A DNA stretch of 64,000 bases. It comes from Ferrovibrio sp046297895. GTDB taxonomy: Bacteria; Pseudomonadota; Alphaproteobacteria; Ferrovibrionales; Ferrovibrionaceae. The stretch is from the NCBI RefSeq assembly GCF_046297895.1, contig NZ_JBKBHC010000003.1:248001-312000 (forward strand), read 5' to 3'. The notes below the pieces were generated by a model that was given only the letters and a program-made list of their open reading frames with translations, was not told the DNA's origin and searched no databases. The stretch's first letter is position 1, and each line of letters begins with the position of its first letter. A program made the position numbers and the translations under genes. Of the stretch, positions 23,954-32,901 are shown one piece after another.

Positions 23954-25840
23954 TTACGCGGCAAGACCGCGCAGGGCGTAGTCTACCAGAGTCTCGACCG
24001 AATCCGACAGTGCGCGCTGTGTGGTGTCGAGTGTCAACTGTGCCGCCTGCGGCGCCTCATAGGGCGCCGAGATGCCCGTGAAACCGGCAATTTCACCGGC
24101 CCGCGCGCGTTTATACAAGCCCTTGGGGTCGCGCGCCTCGCAGGTCGCAAGATCGGCTCGCACGAAAACCTCGTGGAAATCCGGCCCGATGATGGCGCGC
24201 GCAGCATCGCGCTGCCGCTGCAGGGGGCTGATCGCCGAGACCAGCACGATCAGGCCGGCATCGGCCATCAGCTTGGCCACTTCGGCGATGCGGCGGATAT
24301 TCTCGGCGCGGTCGGCATCGGAGAATCCGAGATCGCGGTTGAGGCCTTGGCGCAGATTGTCGCCATCCAGCACCACGACCTGGCGGCCGCGCGCAAACAG
24401 CGCCGCCTGCGCTGCCATCGCCAGCGTCGACTTGCCGGCACCCGACAGGCCGGTCAGCCACAGCACGCCGCCGCGATGGCCGTTTACGGCGGCGCGGTCT
24501 TGCGCCGTGACGCTGGAATCCACCGCCACGACGGCATGTGCCGCCTGCTGCAAAACCTCTTCTACCACCAGGCCGCCGGCAATCTGCGGCCCGCGGATCA
24601 GCACGCCGCGGCCGGTGCGGGGCAGGGCGTCGTAGGTATCGAGCGCCAGTGGCCGTCGGCTACGCAGGATCGCCCGCGCCACTCCGTTGCGCTCGATCTG
24701 TGCCGCATCCGCGCTGCTTAAGGATTCCACGTCCAGCGCCTCGGTGATCGCCTCGATCTGCACCTCGCGCTCGGTGGTGCCCAGCTTCAGCGTCAGGCGC
24801 TCGCCCGGTTTCAGCGGCGCCTTGTCCAGCCAGAACAGCCGCACGGCGATGCGACTGGCCTCGCGCGGCGCCTGATCGGGGTGGCTGGCAAGCACGCCGC
24901 GCTCGATGAACACATCCTCGTCCAGCGTGAAGGCGACACTGTCGCCGGCAATGGCTTCCTCGCGCGGCTGGTGATGGGCGGCATTGCCGCGCCAGCTTTC
25001 CAGGCTGGCCACCACGGCCTCGCGGCCCAGTGGTGCAAAGCGGATGCGTTCACCCACCTTCAGCCGGCCGCTTTCGATGCGGCCCACCACCACGCGGCGG
25101 TCGTCCAGGCGATAAAGATCCTGTATCGGCAGCCTCAGCGGCTGTTCGACCGGCAGGGCGCGCGGCGTGAAGGCATCCAGTGCGCCGATCAGGGTGGGGC
25201 CGCGATACCACGCGGTCTGCGGACTGTGCGCGGCGATATTGTCGCCGGTACGCGCCGAAACCGGCACCAGGGCGGCGGCCTCGATGCCGATATCGGCCAG
25301 GTAATTGCGCACGGCCTCGGCCACGGCCTGGAAGCGGTCTCGGTCATGGCCGATCAGGTCGATCTTGTTGATCGCCACCGCCACCTGCCGGATGCCCAGC
25401 AGCTGCAGCAGATAGGCATGGCGGCGCGTCTGCTCGGCCAGGCCCTGGGCGGCATCCACCACCAGGATGGCGGCATCGGCCTGGGCCGCGCCGGTCACCA
25501 TGTTCTTCAGGAATTCCTTGTGTCCGGGTGCGTCGATGATCACATAGCGCCGGCGCTGGGTGGTAAACCAGATCTGCGTGGTATCCACCGTGATGCCCTG
25601 GTCGCGTTCCACCTGCAGGGCATCCAGCAGGAATGACCATTCGAAATCCAGGCCGCGCTTTTCCGACACGGCCTTGAGCTGTTCCAGCTTGCCCGCGGGC
25701 AGGCTGTCCGTGTCGTGCAGCAGGCGGCCGACCAGGGTGGATTTGCCATGGTCGACATGGCCGACGATCACGATGGGAAAGGCGCGTCCCTTCTGCAGCC
25801 CGGCAGCCTTCGGGTGGATGGCAAGATCGATAACGCTCAT
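23954..25840 (-). CDS. cysNC: Bifunctional sulfate adenylyltransferase subunit 1 / APS kinase
   Basis: A 628-residue fusion. Residues 1 to about 430 are the GTPase subunit that drives APS formation with CysD: G1 VGHVDHGKSTLVGRLL (about 25-40), G3 DAPGHKEFLKNM, G4 NKIDLI, followed by beta-barrel domains. From about residue 445 the APS kinase domain begins with LTGLSGAGKSTLAMAA and contains VVVLDGDNLRQGLNRDLGFS and KGLYKRARAGEIAGFTG. The start at 25840 lies ten bases after the cysD stop. The kinase makes PAPS, which the cysH product next door does not need if it is an APS reductase. Confidence 0.95.
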   Translation of the reverse strand: MSVIDLAIHPKAAGLQKGRAFPIVIVGHVDHGKSTLVGRLLHDTDSLPAGKLEQLKAVSEKRGLDFEWSFLLDALQVERDQGITVDTTQIWFTTQRRRYVIIDAPGHKEFLKNMVTGAAQADAAILVVDAAQGLAEQTRRHAYLLQLLGIRQVAVAINKIDLIGHDRDRFQAVAEAVRNYLADIGIEAAALVPVSARTGDNIAAHSPQTAWYRGPTLIGALDAFTPRALPVEQPLRLPIQDLYRLDDRRVVVGRIESGRLKVGERIRFAPLGREAVVASLESWRGNAAHHQPREEAIAGDSVAFTLDEDVFIERGVLASHPDQAPREASRIAVRLFWLDKAPLKPGERLTLKLGTTEREVQIEAITEALDVESLSSADAAQIERNGVARAILRSRRPLALDTYDALPRTGRGVLIRGPQIAGGLVVEEVLQQAAHAVVAVDSSVTAQDRAAVNGHRGGVLWLTGLSGAGKSTLAMAAQAALFARGRQVVVLDGDNLRQGLNRDLGFSDADRAENIRRIAEVAKLMADAGLIVLVSAISPLQRQRDAARAIIGPDFHEVFVRADLATCEARDPKGLYKRARAGEIAGFTGISAPYEAPQAAQLTLDTTQRALSDSVETLVDYALRGLAA

Positions 25841-25850
25841 GGCGCGCTCC

Positions 25851-26660
25851 TCACATATAACCGGCGACGCGCAGCCGCTCGAAGGCATCTTCCGAATCAT
25901 GGTCCATGGCGCGGCCGGCGCGCTCCGGCTCGCGCGTCACTTCTAGTTCGGCGATGATCTGCTCGATGGTGGCGGCGCGGCTGTCGATCGGGAAGGTGAT
26001 GCCGATCTCGCCCAGCGAGCGGAACCGCTTGCCCTCATCATTGGCGAAATACAGCGGTACCACCGGGATTTCCTCGCGCTGGATGTAGCGCCAGATGTCC
26101 AGTTCGGTCCAGTGCAGCAGCGGATGGATGCGCATATGCACCCCCGTCGGCAGCTCGGAGGCGAAATGATCCCACAACTCGGGCGGCTGGTCCCGGAAAT
26201 CCCAGGCGCCGTCGTCGCCGCGCGGGCTGAAATACCGCTCCTTGGCGCGCGTCGCCTGTTCGTCGCGGCGGATGCCGGCGATCACGCCCTTCCACTGGTA
26301 TCTGGCGATGGCTTCCTTAAGGCCCAGCGTCTTGCGCGCGGCGATGCGCGAATTGTGCGGCAGGGTCGGATCGGTGGCTTCCAGCGGCGGGCAGGAATCC
26401 TTGATCAGTTCCAGTTCCCATTCCCGGGCATAGCGGTCGCGGAAGGCATAGGTCTCGGGGAATTCCAGCCCGGTATCCAGATGCGCCACCGGAAACGGTA
26501 CGCGGCCCAGGAAGGCCTTCTTGGCCAGCCAGATCATCACGTTGGAATCCTTGCCCAGCGACCACAGCATGGCCAGCGGGCGGATGCGGCTATAGGCCTC
26601 GCGCAGGATGTAGATGCTCTGGGCTTCGAGTTGATCGAGATCGTCGTGCATGACTGTCAC
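25851..26660 (-). CDS. cysD: Sulfate adenylyltransferase subunit 2
   Basis: A 269-residue ATP pyrophosphatase-type subunit that, with CysN, forms APS from sulfate and ATP. The PP-motif appears as LAMLWSLGKDSNVMIWLAKKAF (key Ser-Leu-Gly-Lys-Asp-Ser), with HLDTGLEFPETYAFRD and the arginine-rich IRRDEQATRAKERYFSPR further on; the C-terminus includes RAGRAMDHDSEDAFERLRVAGYM. The first start codon is a GTG overlapping the cysH stop as GTGA, implying coupled translation; an ATG three codons on (26651) is the alternative. Confidence 0.95.
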   Translation of the reverse strand: MTVMHDDLDQLEAQSIYILREAYSRIRPLAMLWSLGKDSNVMIWLAKKAFLGRVPFPVAHLDTGLEFPETYAFRDRYAREWELELIKDSCPPLEATDPTLPHNSRIAARKTLGLKEAIARYQWKGVIAGIRRDEQATRAKERYFSPRGDDGAWDFRDQPPELWDHFASELPTGVHMRIHPLLHWTELDIWRYIQREEIPVVPLYFANDEGKRFRSLGEIGITFPIDSRAATIEQIIAELEVTREPERAGRAMDHDSEDAFERLRVAGYM

Positions 26661-27385
26661 TTCAGGGAGGAATAAGGGCGGTTATGGATGCCGCATTCGG
26701 TCTTGTCGCTGTCGCGCCAGCGGCCGGCGCGGGCATCCTCGCCGGCCTGCACCGGCTGGGTGCAGGGTGCGCAGCCGATAGAGGGATAACCCTGTGCCAC
26801 CAGCGGATGGCGTGGCAGGTCGTGGCGGATGAAATAAGCTTCGATCTCCGCCGGGCCCCATGCGGCCAGCGGGTTGAATTTCAGCCGCGCGCCATCGGCC
26901 TCCACCAGCGGGATGGCGCTGCGGGTCGCGGCCTGGAAACGTTTGCGACCGTTGATCGAGGCGGCAAAGGGCTTCAGTCCGAGTTCCAGCGGCTCCACCT
27001 TGCGGATGCGGCAGCAGGCATCGGCATCGCGGAACCACAGCGTGCCGCCTTCGTCATGAACGGCCAGCGCGCGGGGATCGGGCCGCAGATTGCGCACATC
27101 GCTCAGGCCCAGCCTGTCGGCAAGACGATTGCGATAGGCCAGCGTCTCGTCGAACAGCTTGCCGGTCTCCAGGAACAGCACCGGCGTGGCGCGGTCCACC
27201 TGCGCCACCAGATGCAGCAGCACGGCAGCCTCGGCGCCGAATGAGGAAACCAGCGCGATCTGACCGGGAAACAGCTCGGTGATGGCGACACGCAGGATGT
27301 CTTCCGCCGGTTTGCCCTGCAGACGCGCATCCAGCGAGCGGGCGTAATCGTCGATATCCAGCGAGGCGAAAGCAAGCACGCTCAT
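26657..27385 (-). CDS. cysH: Phosphoadenylyl/adenylyl-sulfate reductase, APS-type
   Basis: A 242-residue enzyme that reduces activated sulfate to sulfite using thioredoxin or glutaredoxin. The PP-loop SSFGAEAAVLLHL is at about 39-51. Four cysteines in DACCRIRKVEPL and GCAPCTQPV match the [4Fe-4S] ligand set that marks APS reductases, as opposed to the cluster-free PAPS reductases; the redox-active cysteine is in the C-terminal KTECGIH. APS as substrate is therefore inferred. The start overlaps the DUF934 stop as ATGA, and the stop overlaps the cysD GTG. Confidence 0.93.
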   Translation of the reverse strand: MSVLAFASLDIDDYARSLDARLQGKPAEDILRVAITELFPGQIALVSSFGAEAAVLLHLVAQVDRATPVLFLETGKLFDETLAYRNRLADRLGLSDVRNLRPDPRALAVHDEGGTLWFRDADACCRIRKVEPLELGLKPFAASINGRKRFQAATRSAIPLVEADGARLKFNPLAAWGPAEIEAYFIRHDLPRHPLVAQGYPSIGCAPCTQPVQAGEDARAGRWRDSDKTECGIHNRPYSSLK

Positions 27386-27900
27386 TCGGCAGCCTCCTGC
27401 TTGCGGGCAGTCGCCAGCCGCTGCTTCAGCGCGCTGGGTCGGCCATCGCCCGTGGGCTGGTAGACATGGCTGAAGCTGCGCATCGCGGCGGCAAAGACCT
27501 CGGCGGCGTCTTCGCGGGCGATCTCGAAGGTATCGAAGCCGCAACGCTGCATGTGCCAGAGCTGGTCCTGCAGCACGTGGCCGGTGGCGCGCAGCTCGCC
27601 CGTGAAACCGAACCGCTCGCGCAGCAGCCGTGCCTGGCTGTAGGCGCGACCGTCGCTGAATTTTGGAAACTCCAGCACGATCAGGCCAAAGCGACCGGCT
27701 TCGGGGCCGAAATCCAATACGTCCACCGTGTTGGGCAGACGAATGCCCAGCGGGGCGTTGCGGCTGGCCAGATGCTGCTGCTCGGCCTGCCAGCGGGCAT
27801 GGGAAATCAGCGCCGGCCTGTCATGTGGCAGCGGCGCATCGTCGGCGACGCTTATCCAGGCATCCTCGCCGATCTGGCGACCGTGTTTAAGCAGCGGCAT
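27382..27900 (-). CDS. DUF934 protein of the sulfite-reduction operon
   Basis: A 172-residue protein of the DUF934 family, always found next to the sulfite reductase and CysH genes in this operon type. It shows LGIRLPNTVDVLDFGPEAGRFGLIVLEFPKFSDGRAYSQARLLRERFGF (positions about 51-99; conserved Pro-Lys-Phe-x-Asp-Gly-Arg) and GHVLQDQLWHMQRCGFDTFE. A role in electron supply to, or assembly of, sulfite reductase is suspected from context only. The start overlaps the end of cysI by 14 bases; an ATG at 28011 would lie deep inside cysI and is rejected. Confidence 0.85.
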   Translation of the reverse strand: MPLLKHGRQIGEDAWISVADDAPLPHDRPALISHARWQAEQQHLASRNAPLGIRLPNTVDVLDFGPEAGRFGLIVLEFPKFSDGRAYSQARLLRERFGFTGELRATGHVLQDQLWHMQRCGFDTFEIAREDAAEVFAAAMRSFSHVYQPTGDGRPSALKQRLATARKQEAAE

Positions 27901-29548
27901 AGACGGCCTCCTTGAAGGGCTGGAGGCCGACACGGCGATAGGTGTCGAGGAAGCGCTCCTCGCCGGATGTGCGCAGGCGCAGGTAGGCATCGACCAGCGC
28001 ATCGATGGCATCCACCGTCTGCGCCGTATTCAGCGCCGGGCCGAGGATGTCGCCCAGCGCGGCATCCTGGTCGGCCGAGCCGCCAAGGGTGAGCTGGTAG
28101 AATTCCTCGCCGTTCTTGTCGACGCCCAGGATGCCGATATGGCCCACATGGTGATGCCCGCAGGCGTTGATGCAGCCCGAGATCTTGATCTTCAGTTCGC
28201 CGATATCGTGCGCGCGCTCCCAGTTCCTGAATCGCTGCGCGATCTGCTGCGCGATCGGGATCGAACGCGCATTGGCCAGGGCGCAGTAATCCAGGCCGGG
28301 GCAGGCGATGATGTCGGAAGCCAGGCCCACATTCGGCGTGGCGAGGTCGTATGCCTTCAGGGCCTTGAACACGGCCGGCAGATCGGACTGCTTCACATGC
28401 GGCAGCACCAGGTTCTGCTCGTGCGTCACGCGGATTTCGCCGAAGGAATAGCGGTCGGCCAAGTCGGCCACGGCCAGCATCTGCTCCGCCTTCATGTCGC
28501 CCGGCGGCTCGCCCTCTTTTTTCAGCGAAATGGTGACGATGCTGTAACCCGGCCGCTTGTGCTTGAACGTGTTGCGCCGCGCCCAGAGACCGAACTCGAA
28601 ATCGGTGCGGAAGGCATTGGCATATTCCGGCGCCACGCCGCCCGGCAGGCGCTCGAAGGCGGGCGGGGCGAAGTGCGCCGCGATCTGGTCGATGGCATCC
28701 TCCGGCAGTTGCAGCGCGCCATCGCGGATCGCCTGCCATTCGGCCTCGACCTTCTCGCGCATCGCATCAATGCCGATTTCATGGACCATGATCTTGATGC
28801 GCGCCTTGTAGATGTTGTCGCGCCGGCCGAACTGGTTGTAGACGCGCAGAATCGCTTCCAGGTAGCTCAGCAAGTGCTGCTTGGGCAGGAAGTCGCGGAT
28901 CGTCTTGCCGATAAAGGGCGTGCGGCCGAGGCCCCCGCCCACGATCACCTCGAAGCCGGTTTCGCCCTCGGCATTCCTGTGCATGCGCAGCCCGATATCG
29001 TGCACCCGCACGGCGGCGCGGTCGTTCGGCGAGCCGGTGACGGCGATCTTGAACTTGCGCGGCAGGAAGCTGAATTCCGGATGGAAGGTCGACCATTGCC
29101 GGATGATCTCGCACCACACGCGCGGATCCTCGATCTCGTCATGGGCGGCGCCGGCGAACTGGTCGGTGGTGGTGTTGCGGATGCAGTTGCCGCTGGTCTG
29201 GATCGCATGCATCTGCACCTTCGCCAGGTCGGCCAGTGCATCGGCGGCGTCTTCCAGCCTGATCCAGTTGTATTGCAGGTTCTGCCGGGTGGTGAAGTGG
29301 CCCCAGCCCCGGTCGTATTTGCAGCCGATCTGCGCCAGCGCGCGCAATTGCTGCGACGACAGCGTGCCATAGGGGATGGCGATGCGCAGCATGTAGGCGT
29401 GCAGCTGCAGATACAGGCCATTCTGCAGGCGCAGGGGCTTGAACTCGTCCTCGCTGATCGCGCCGCTCAGGCGCCGCGCCACCTGGTCGCGGAACTGCGC
29501 CACGCGTTCATCCACAAGGGTCTGGTCGATCTGGTCATACTGATACAT
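27887..29548 (-). CDS. cysI: Sulfite reductase hemoprotein (nitrite/sulfite reductase family)
   Basis: A 553-residue siroheme/[4Fe-4S] enzyme that carries out the six-electron reduction of sulfite to sulfide. The N-terminal ferredoxin-like half contains GWGHFTTRQNLQYNWI and QTSGNCIRNTTTD. The cluster cysteines lie in CPGLDYCALANARSIPIAQ (about 428-446) and ISGCINACGHHHVGHIGILG (about 466-485). No separate flavoprotein subunit (CysJ) is nearby, so electrons probably come from ferredoxin or the DUF934 partner. Siroheme is supplied by cysG upstream in the same operon. Confidence 0.93.
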   Translation of the reverse strand: MYQYDQIDQTLVDERVAQFRDQVARRLSGAISEDEFKPLRLQNGLYLQLHAYMLRIAIPYGTLSSQQLRALAQIGCKYDRGWGHFTTRQNLQYNWIRLEDAADALADLAKVQMHAIQTSGNCIRNTTTDQFAGAAHDEIEDPRVWCEIIRQWSTFHPEFSFLPRKFKIAVTGSPNDRAAVRVHDIGLRMHRNAEGETGFEVIVGGGLGRTPFIGKTIRDFLPKQHLLSYLEAILRVYNQFGRRDNIYKARIKIMVHEIGIDAMREKVEAEWQAIRDGALQLPEDAIDQIAAHFAPPAFERLPGGVAPEYANAFRTDFEFGLWARRNTFKHKRPGYSIVTISLKKEGEPPGDMKAEQMLAVADLADRYSFGEIRVTHEQNLVLPHVKQSDLPAVFKALKAYDLATPNVGLASDIIACPGLDYCALANARSIPIAQQIAQRFRNWERAHDIGELKIKISGCINACGHHHVGHIGILGVDKNGEEFYQLTLGGSADQDAALGDILGPALNTAQTVDAIDALVDAYLRLRTSGEERFLDTYRRVGLQPFKEAVYAAA

Positions 29549-29563
29549 GGGACAATCCTCAGA

Positions 29564-29872
29564 CTACGCCGCCGGCTGCTGTTCGGTTGTGGGGCCAGCC
29601 GCGCGGATGCGTTCGCGGAACTGGATCGGCCGGGGCGGCGTGGTGCTGGCATCCACCGGCACCAGATACGGCGCCACCACGATGTTGCGCGCTGCCTGCG
29701 CCTCGGCCTCGGTCAGCCAGGCGGCGGCCGCTTCGGCGTTCGGCGCCACGAAGGCTGCGGCGATGTCGCGGCTCCAGTCGTTGCGCGCCGTCAGGTACAC
29801 CACGTCGCCGCCGGTCAGGTGGTTGGCGGTGACGATATGGGCCTGGTCTTTCAGTTTGGGGGCTTTGGCCAT
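29564..29872 (-). CDS. DUF2849 small protein
   Basis: A 102-residue protein of the DUF2849 family. It begins KLKDQAHIVTANHLTGGDVVYLTARNDWSRDI (key Asn-His-Leu-x-Gly-Gly-Asp-Val-Val-Tyr) and ends in a Pro/Ala-rich tail. The family lies almost without exception between cysG and cysI in alphaproteobacteria, which makes a role in sulfite reduction likely but unproven. Ten bases separate it from cysG, and fifteen bases separate it from cysI. Confidence 0.83.
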   Translation of the reverse strand: MAKAPKLKDQAHIVTANHLTGGDVVYLTARNDWSRDIAAAFVAPNAEAAAAWLTEAEAQAARNIVVAPYLVPVDASTTPPRPIQFRERIRAAGPTTEQQPAA

Positions 29873-29882
29873 GGGCGACTCC

Positions 29883-31295
29883 TCAGGCGCTGCGCTTCTG
29901 CGGCATGATGGTGGCCTGCGCGGCCGCGGCGACCTTGCCGATCACCAGCAGAACGGGTCCGGCATCCGTCTCGCCGGCTGTTTCATTGGCGCCGTGCCGC
30001 GCGGCGAGCGCGGGCAGGGCGTAAAGCAGGCCGGTGCTGACGCGCTGGTCGGAGCGCGTGCCATTCTCGATCAGCGCGACAGGCAGCGCGGGCGACACGC
30101 CGGCCTGCAGCAGGCGGTCACGGATCTCCGCTGCCCGGCTCACGCCCATATAGATCACCACGGTTTCGCCCTGGCGGGCGCGGTCGGCCCAGCGGATGGC
30201 ATCCTCGCCGTCTTTCAGATGGCCGCTCACCAGCGTAACGCCGTGGCTCAGCTCGCGATGGGTCAGTGGTATGCCGGCGGCCGCCGCGCAGCCCAGCGCC
30301 GCCGTGATGCCCGGCACCACCTGCACGGCAATGCCACGCGCCTGCAGGTATTCCATCTCCTCGCCGCCGCGCCCGAAGATGAAGGGATCGCCGGCTTTCA
30401 GCCGCACCACGCGTTTGCCCTGGCCGGCCAGCTCGGCCATCAGGGTATTGATCCGGTCCTGGCCCATGCGGTGGCGGCCCTTGCGCTTGCCCACGGGTAT
30501 GCGCGCGGCGTCGCGGCGCACGCGGTCCAGCACGGCCGGAGCCACCAGGTCGTCGTACAGCACCACGTCGGCACGGCTTAAATGCTGCTGGGCCTTCACG
30601 GTCAGCAGGTCGGGATCGCCGGGGCCGGCCCCCACCAGCGCCACGCTGCCCGAAAGCGCGGGCTGCGGCGCGTTGAGCTGGGCCAGAAGGGCGCTGCGCG
30701 CGCCGCTCACATCGCCGTCCATCGCCCTCTGCGCCACGGCGCCGTCGAACGCGTTTTCCCAGAAACGCCTGCGTTGGCCGGGTTCGCGGATAATGCGCGC
30801 GACGGTGCTGCGGAACTCCCCCGCCAGCGCGGCCAGGTCGCCAAGGCGCGCAGGCAGCAGGGTTTCGATCTGCGCGCGGATGCGGCCCAGCAGCAGCGGC
30901 GCGGTGCCGTTGGATGCAATGCCGATGGTGATGTCGCCACGCTCGACGATGGCGGGCACGAAAAAGTCGGAAAGGTCGGCGCGGTCCACCACGTTCACGA
31001 AAACGCCGTGTGCCTTTGCTGCATCGGCCAGCGCGAGATTTTCCGCTTCATCCTCGGCGGCGCCGATCGCCAGCCTCATGCCGTCGAGCTGGGAAGGGCA
31101 GAAGCCGGCGGCTCGATGTCGCAGGCGGCCGGCGGTGACGTGGCCGGCGATCTCCTCGTTGATGGCGCTGGCCGCGACGGTGACCGCCGCGCCGGCTTTC
31201 AGCAGCAGGCGAATCTTGCGCGCGGCGTTTTCGCCGCCGCCCAGCACCAGCACGGGCCGGTCTTTCAGCACCAGGAAACCCGGGAATGTCTGCAT
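29883..31295 (-). CDS. cysG: Siroheme synthase CysG (trifunctional)
   Basis: A 470-residue fusion that makes siroheme from uroporphyrinogen III. Residues 1 to about 210 form the dehydrogenase/ferrochelatase half with the NAD site PVLVLGGGENAARKIRLLL and NVVDRADLSDFFVPAIVERGDI (key Asp-Phe-Phe-Val-Pro-Ala). From about residue 217 the SAM-dependent methyltransferase half shows VALVGAGPGDPDLLTVKA, DDLVAP, RLKAGDPFIFGRGGEEMEYL and GITAALGCAAAAGIPLTHRE. It is the first gene of the sulfate-assimilation operon; its upstream region is markedly AT-rich. Confidence 0.95.
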   Translation of the reverse strand: MQTFPGFLVLKDRPVLVLGGGENAARKIRLLLKAGAAVTVAASAINEEIAGHVTAGRLRHRAAGFCPSQLDGMRLAIGAAEDEAENLALADAAKAHGVFVNVVDRADLSDFFVPAIVERGDITIGIASNGTAPLLLGRIRAQIETLLPARLGDLAALAGEFRSTVARIIREPGQRRRFWENAFDGAVAQRAMDGDVSGARSALLAQLNAPQPALSGSVALVGAGPGDPDLLTVKAQQHLSRADVVLYDDLVAPAVLDRVRRDAARIPVGKRKGRHRMGQDRINTLMAELAGQGKRVVRLKAGDPFIFGRGGEEMEYLQARGIAVQVVPGITAALGCAAAAGIPLTHRELSHGVTLVSGHLKDGEDAIRWADRARQGETVVIYMGVSRAAEIRDRLLQAGVSPALPVALIENGTRSDQRVSTGLLYALPALAARHGANETAGETDAGPVLLVIGKVAAAAQATIMPQKRSA

Positions 31296-31504
31296 GGCGC
31301 ACCCTCTCCGCGGCGCAGAACCGATGGGGCATGATATTTAACAGTCACTATTGAGAGTCAACGAAATTATACTTTCATAAGTGATATTATAAAAAATCAA
31401 ACATAATAATAATGTAAAATTAGCGGGCTATTACCTCCTCGGTAATTGTTAAGCCACTGTTATGGCTGAAATATCGGGCCAGCAACACACCAAGGAGGTT
31501 TCCC
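31296..31504. promoter_or_regulatory. AT-rich divergent promoter region of cysG and the membrane protein gene
   Basis: These 209 bases between divergent genes hold no gene and are far richer in A and T than their surroundings. On the minus strand TTGACT followed 16 bases later by AAATAT (about 31330-31360) is a possible cysG promoter. A perfect inverted repeat ATTACC-N5-GGTAAT lies at 31430-31446, nearer the plus-strand gene, and AAGGAGG precedes that gene's start. A LysR-type CysB regulator would be expected for such an operon but none lies adjacent. Confidence 0.4.
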
Positions 31505-31918
31505 ATGCTTATTTTGCGCAATCTGCTCCGTTTCGATAGCGCCCTCTGCCTTGCCTGCGGCCTGCCCGGCCTGCTGGCGGCCGGCTGGACGGCCAAATTC
31601 CTTTTGCCCGGCCAGGCCGGTCTGTTCGGTCTGCCCATGGCGGGCGTGATGCTCGCCCTCGGGGTCGCGCTGGCCGCCTATGCCGCGCTGCTGCTGTTCA
31701 TGTCGGGCCGGCCGCAGCCGCCGCGTGGTTTCGTGGCCTTCACCGTGCTGGCCGACGGTCTGTGGGTTCTCGGTACGCTGGCCCTGCTGGCCGCCTTCGG
31801 CGGTGCGTTCAGCCTGTGGGGCAGCGTCGCCCTGCTGGCGGTTGCGGCCGATACGGCGCTGATCGGCTGGCTCAAGGCCCGGGCCCTGCGCGGCGGCGTC
31901 GGTCTCGCGGCGGCCTGA
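31505..31918 (+). CDS. Small polytopic membrane protein of unknown function
   Basis: A 137-residue protein with four hydrophobic segments (about 13-33, 45-66, 77-98 and 104-122) joined by short loops, with GRPQPPRG between the second and third. No named family was recognised. AAGGAGGTTTCCC directly before the ATG gives a strong ribosome site. It is followed after 75 bases by an MmyB-like regulator on the same strand. The topology (both ends inside) is inferred from the arginines at the N-terminus and between segments. Confidence 0.65.
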   Translation: MLILRNLLRFDSALCLACGLPGLLAAGWTAKFLLPGQAGLFGLPMAGVMLALGVALAAYAALLLFMSGRPQPPRGFVAFTVLADGLWVLGTLALLAAFGGAFSLWGSVALLAVAADTALIGWLKARALRGGVGLAAA

Positions 31919-31993
31919 CCGGGCCATGGCGGGCGTTCCTTCTGGACGTCCGCCATCGGGCCCCGCATAACCGCGGGAGGGAGGTTTCAAGCC

Positions 31994-32836
31994 ATGGCCA
32001 GCCTGCATAGCGAACTGCCGGTCCGTACCGGCGCCGTCGATACGCCGGGTTTCGGAACCCTCATGCGGCAATGGCGTCGTCGCCGCGGCTTCAGCCAGCT
32101 TGAACTCGCTGAACTGGGCGGCGTGTCGCAGCGTCATGTCAGTTTCCTCGAATCCGGACGCGCCCGGCCCAGCCGGCAGATGGCGCTGCATTTGAGCGAG
32201 CTGCTCGACATGCCCCTGCGCGAGCGCAATCGCCTGCTGCATGCCGCCGGATTCGCGCCGGCCTATCGCGAGAGCCGGTTGGACGCGCCGCAACTGGCCG
32301 AGGCGCGCCATGCGCTGGATCTGCTGCTGCGCCAGCAGGAGCCGTTTCCCGCCGTGGTCGTCGATGCCGCCTGGAACGTACAGCTCGCCAATGCCGCTGC
32401 CCGGCGCATGGTGGGTTTCCTGCTCGGGTCCGGTCTCGATCCGGCACAGCCGCTCAATATGATGAAGCTGCCGCTGCATCCTAAGGCTGCGCGTGGCTAT
32501 ATCCTGCACTGGCCGGAAGTCGCCTCGGCCCTGCTGCATCGACTGCAGCGCGAGGCGATGGACAGTCCTGCGGCCGCTTCGGTGCTGGCCGAGGTGAGGA
32601 CCTATCCCGATGTGGATGCGCTGTGGCGCAAGGTGGATTGGGACAGCGAGCCGCGCCCGCTGCTCGGTTTCGGGATCGAGAAAGACGGCCTGCGGCTCGA
32701 CATGATCACCATGATCGCCACTTTCGGCACGCCGCAGGACGTGACCCTGCAGGACATGCGCATCGAAAGCTTCCTGCCAGCCAATCCGGCCAGCGAACAG
32801 CTTCTGCGCGAATTGGCGAAACAATCGGGCGATTGA
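31994..32836 (+). CDS. Helix-turn-helix regulator with MmyB-like ligand domain
   Basis: A 280-residue regulator. Residues about 20-75 form an XRE-type HTH (FGTLMRQWRRRRGFSQLELAELGGVSQRHVSFLESGRARPSRQMALHLSELL; recognition helix at VSQRHVSFLESG). From about 95 the PAS-like MmyB ligand-binding domain follows, marked by FPAVVVDAAWNVQLANAAA and GFGIEKDGLRLDMITMIATFGTPQDVTLQDMRIESFLPAN (key Gly-Thr-Pro-x-Asp-Val-Thr). In Streptomyces this domain binds a fatty acid, so a lipid ligand is plausible. It may regulate the upstream membrane protein gene. Confidence 0.85.
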   Translation: MASLHSELPVRTGAVDTPGFGTLMRQWRRRRGFSQLELAELGGVSQRHVSFLESGRARPSRQMALHLSELLDMPLRERNRLLHAAGFAPAYRESRLDAPQLAEARHALDLLLRQQEPFPAVVVDAAWNVQLANAAARRMVGFLLGSGLDPAQPLNMMKLPLHPKAARGYILHWPEVASALLHRLQREAMDSPAAASVLAEVRTYPDVDALWRKVDWDSEPRPLLGFGIEKDGLRLDMITMIATFGTPQDVTLQDMRIESFLPANPASEQLLRELAKQSGD

Positions 32837-32901
32837 CACGGATCAAGCCGGGCGGCGTGGATTGCGCTAGGATCGCGGCAGGTTCGCTTCAGGAGATCCC
32901 G

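Noticed and set aside
23633..24721. Long plus-strand open frame over cysNC and the TauE gene
   Set aside because: It crosses the intergenic gap of two clearly identified minus-strand genes and has an Arg/Ala-rich composition typical of shadow frames.
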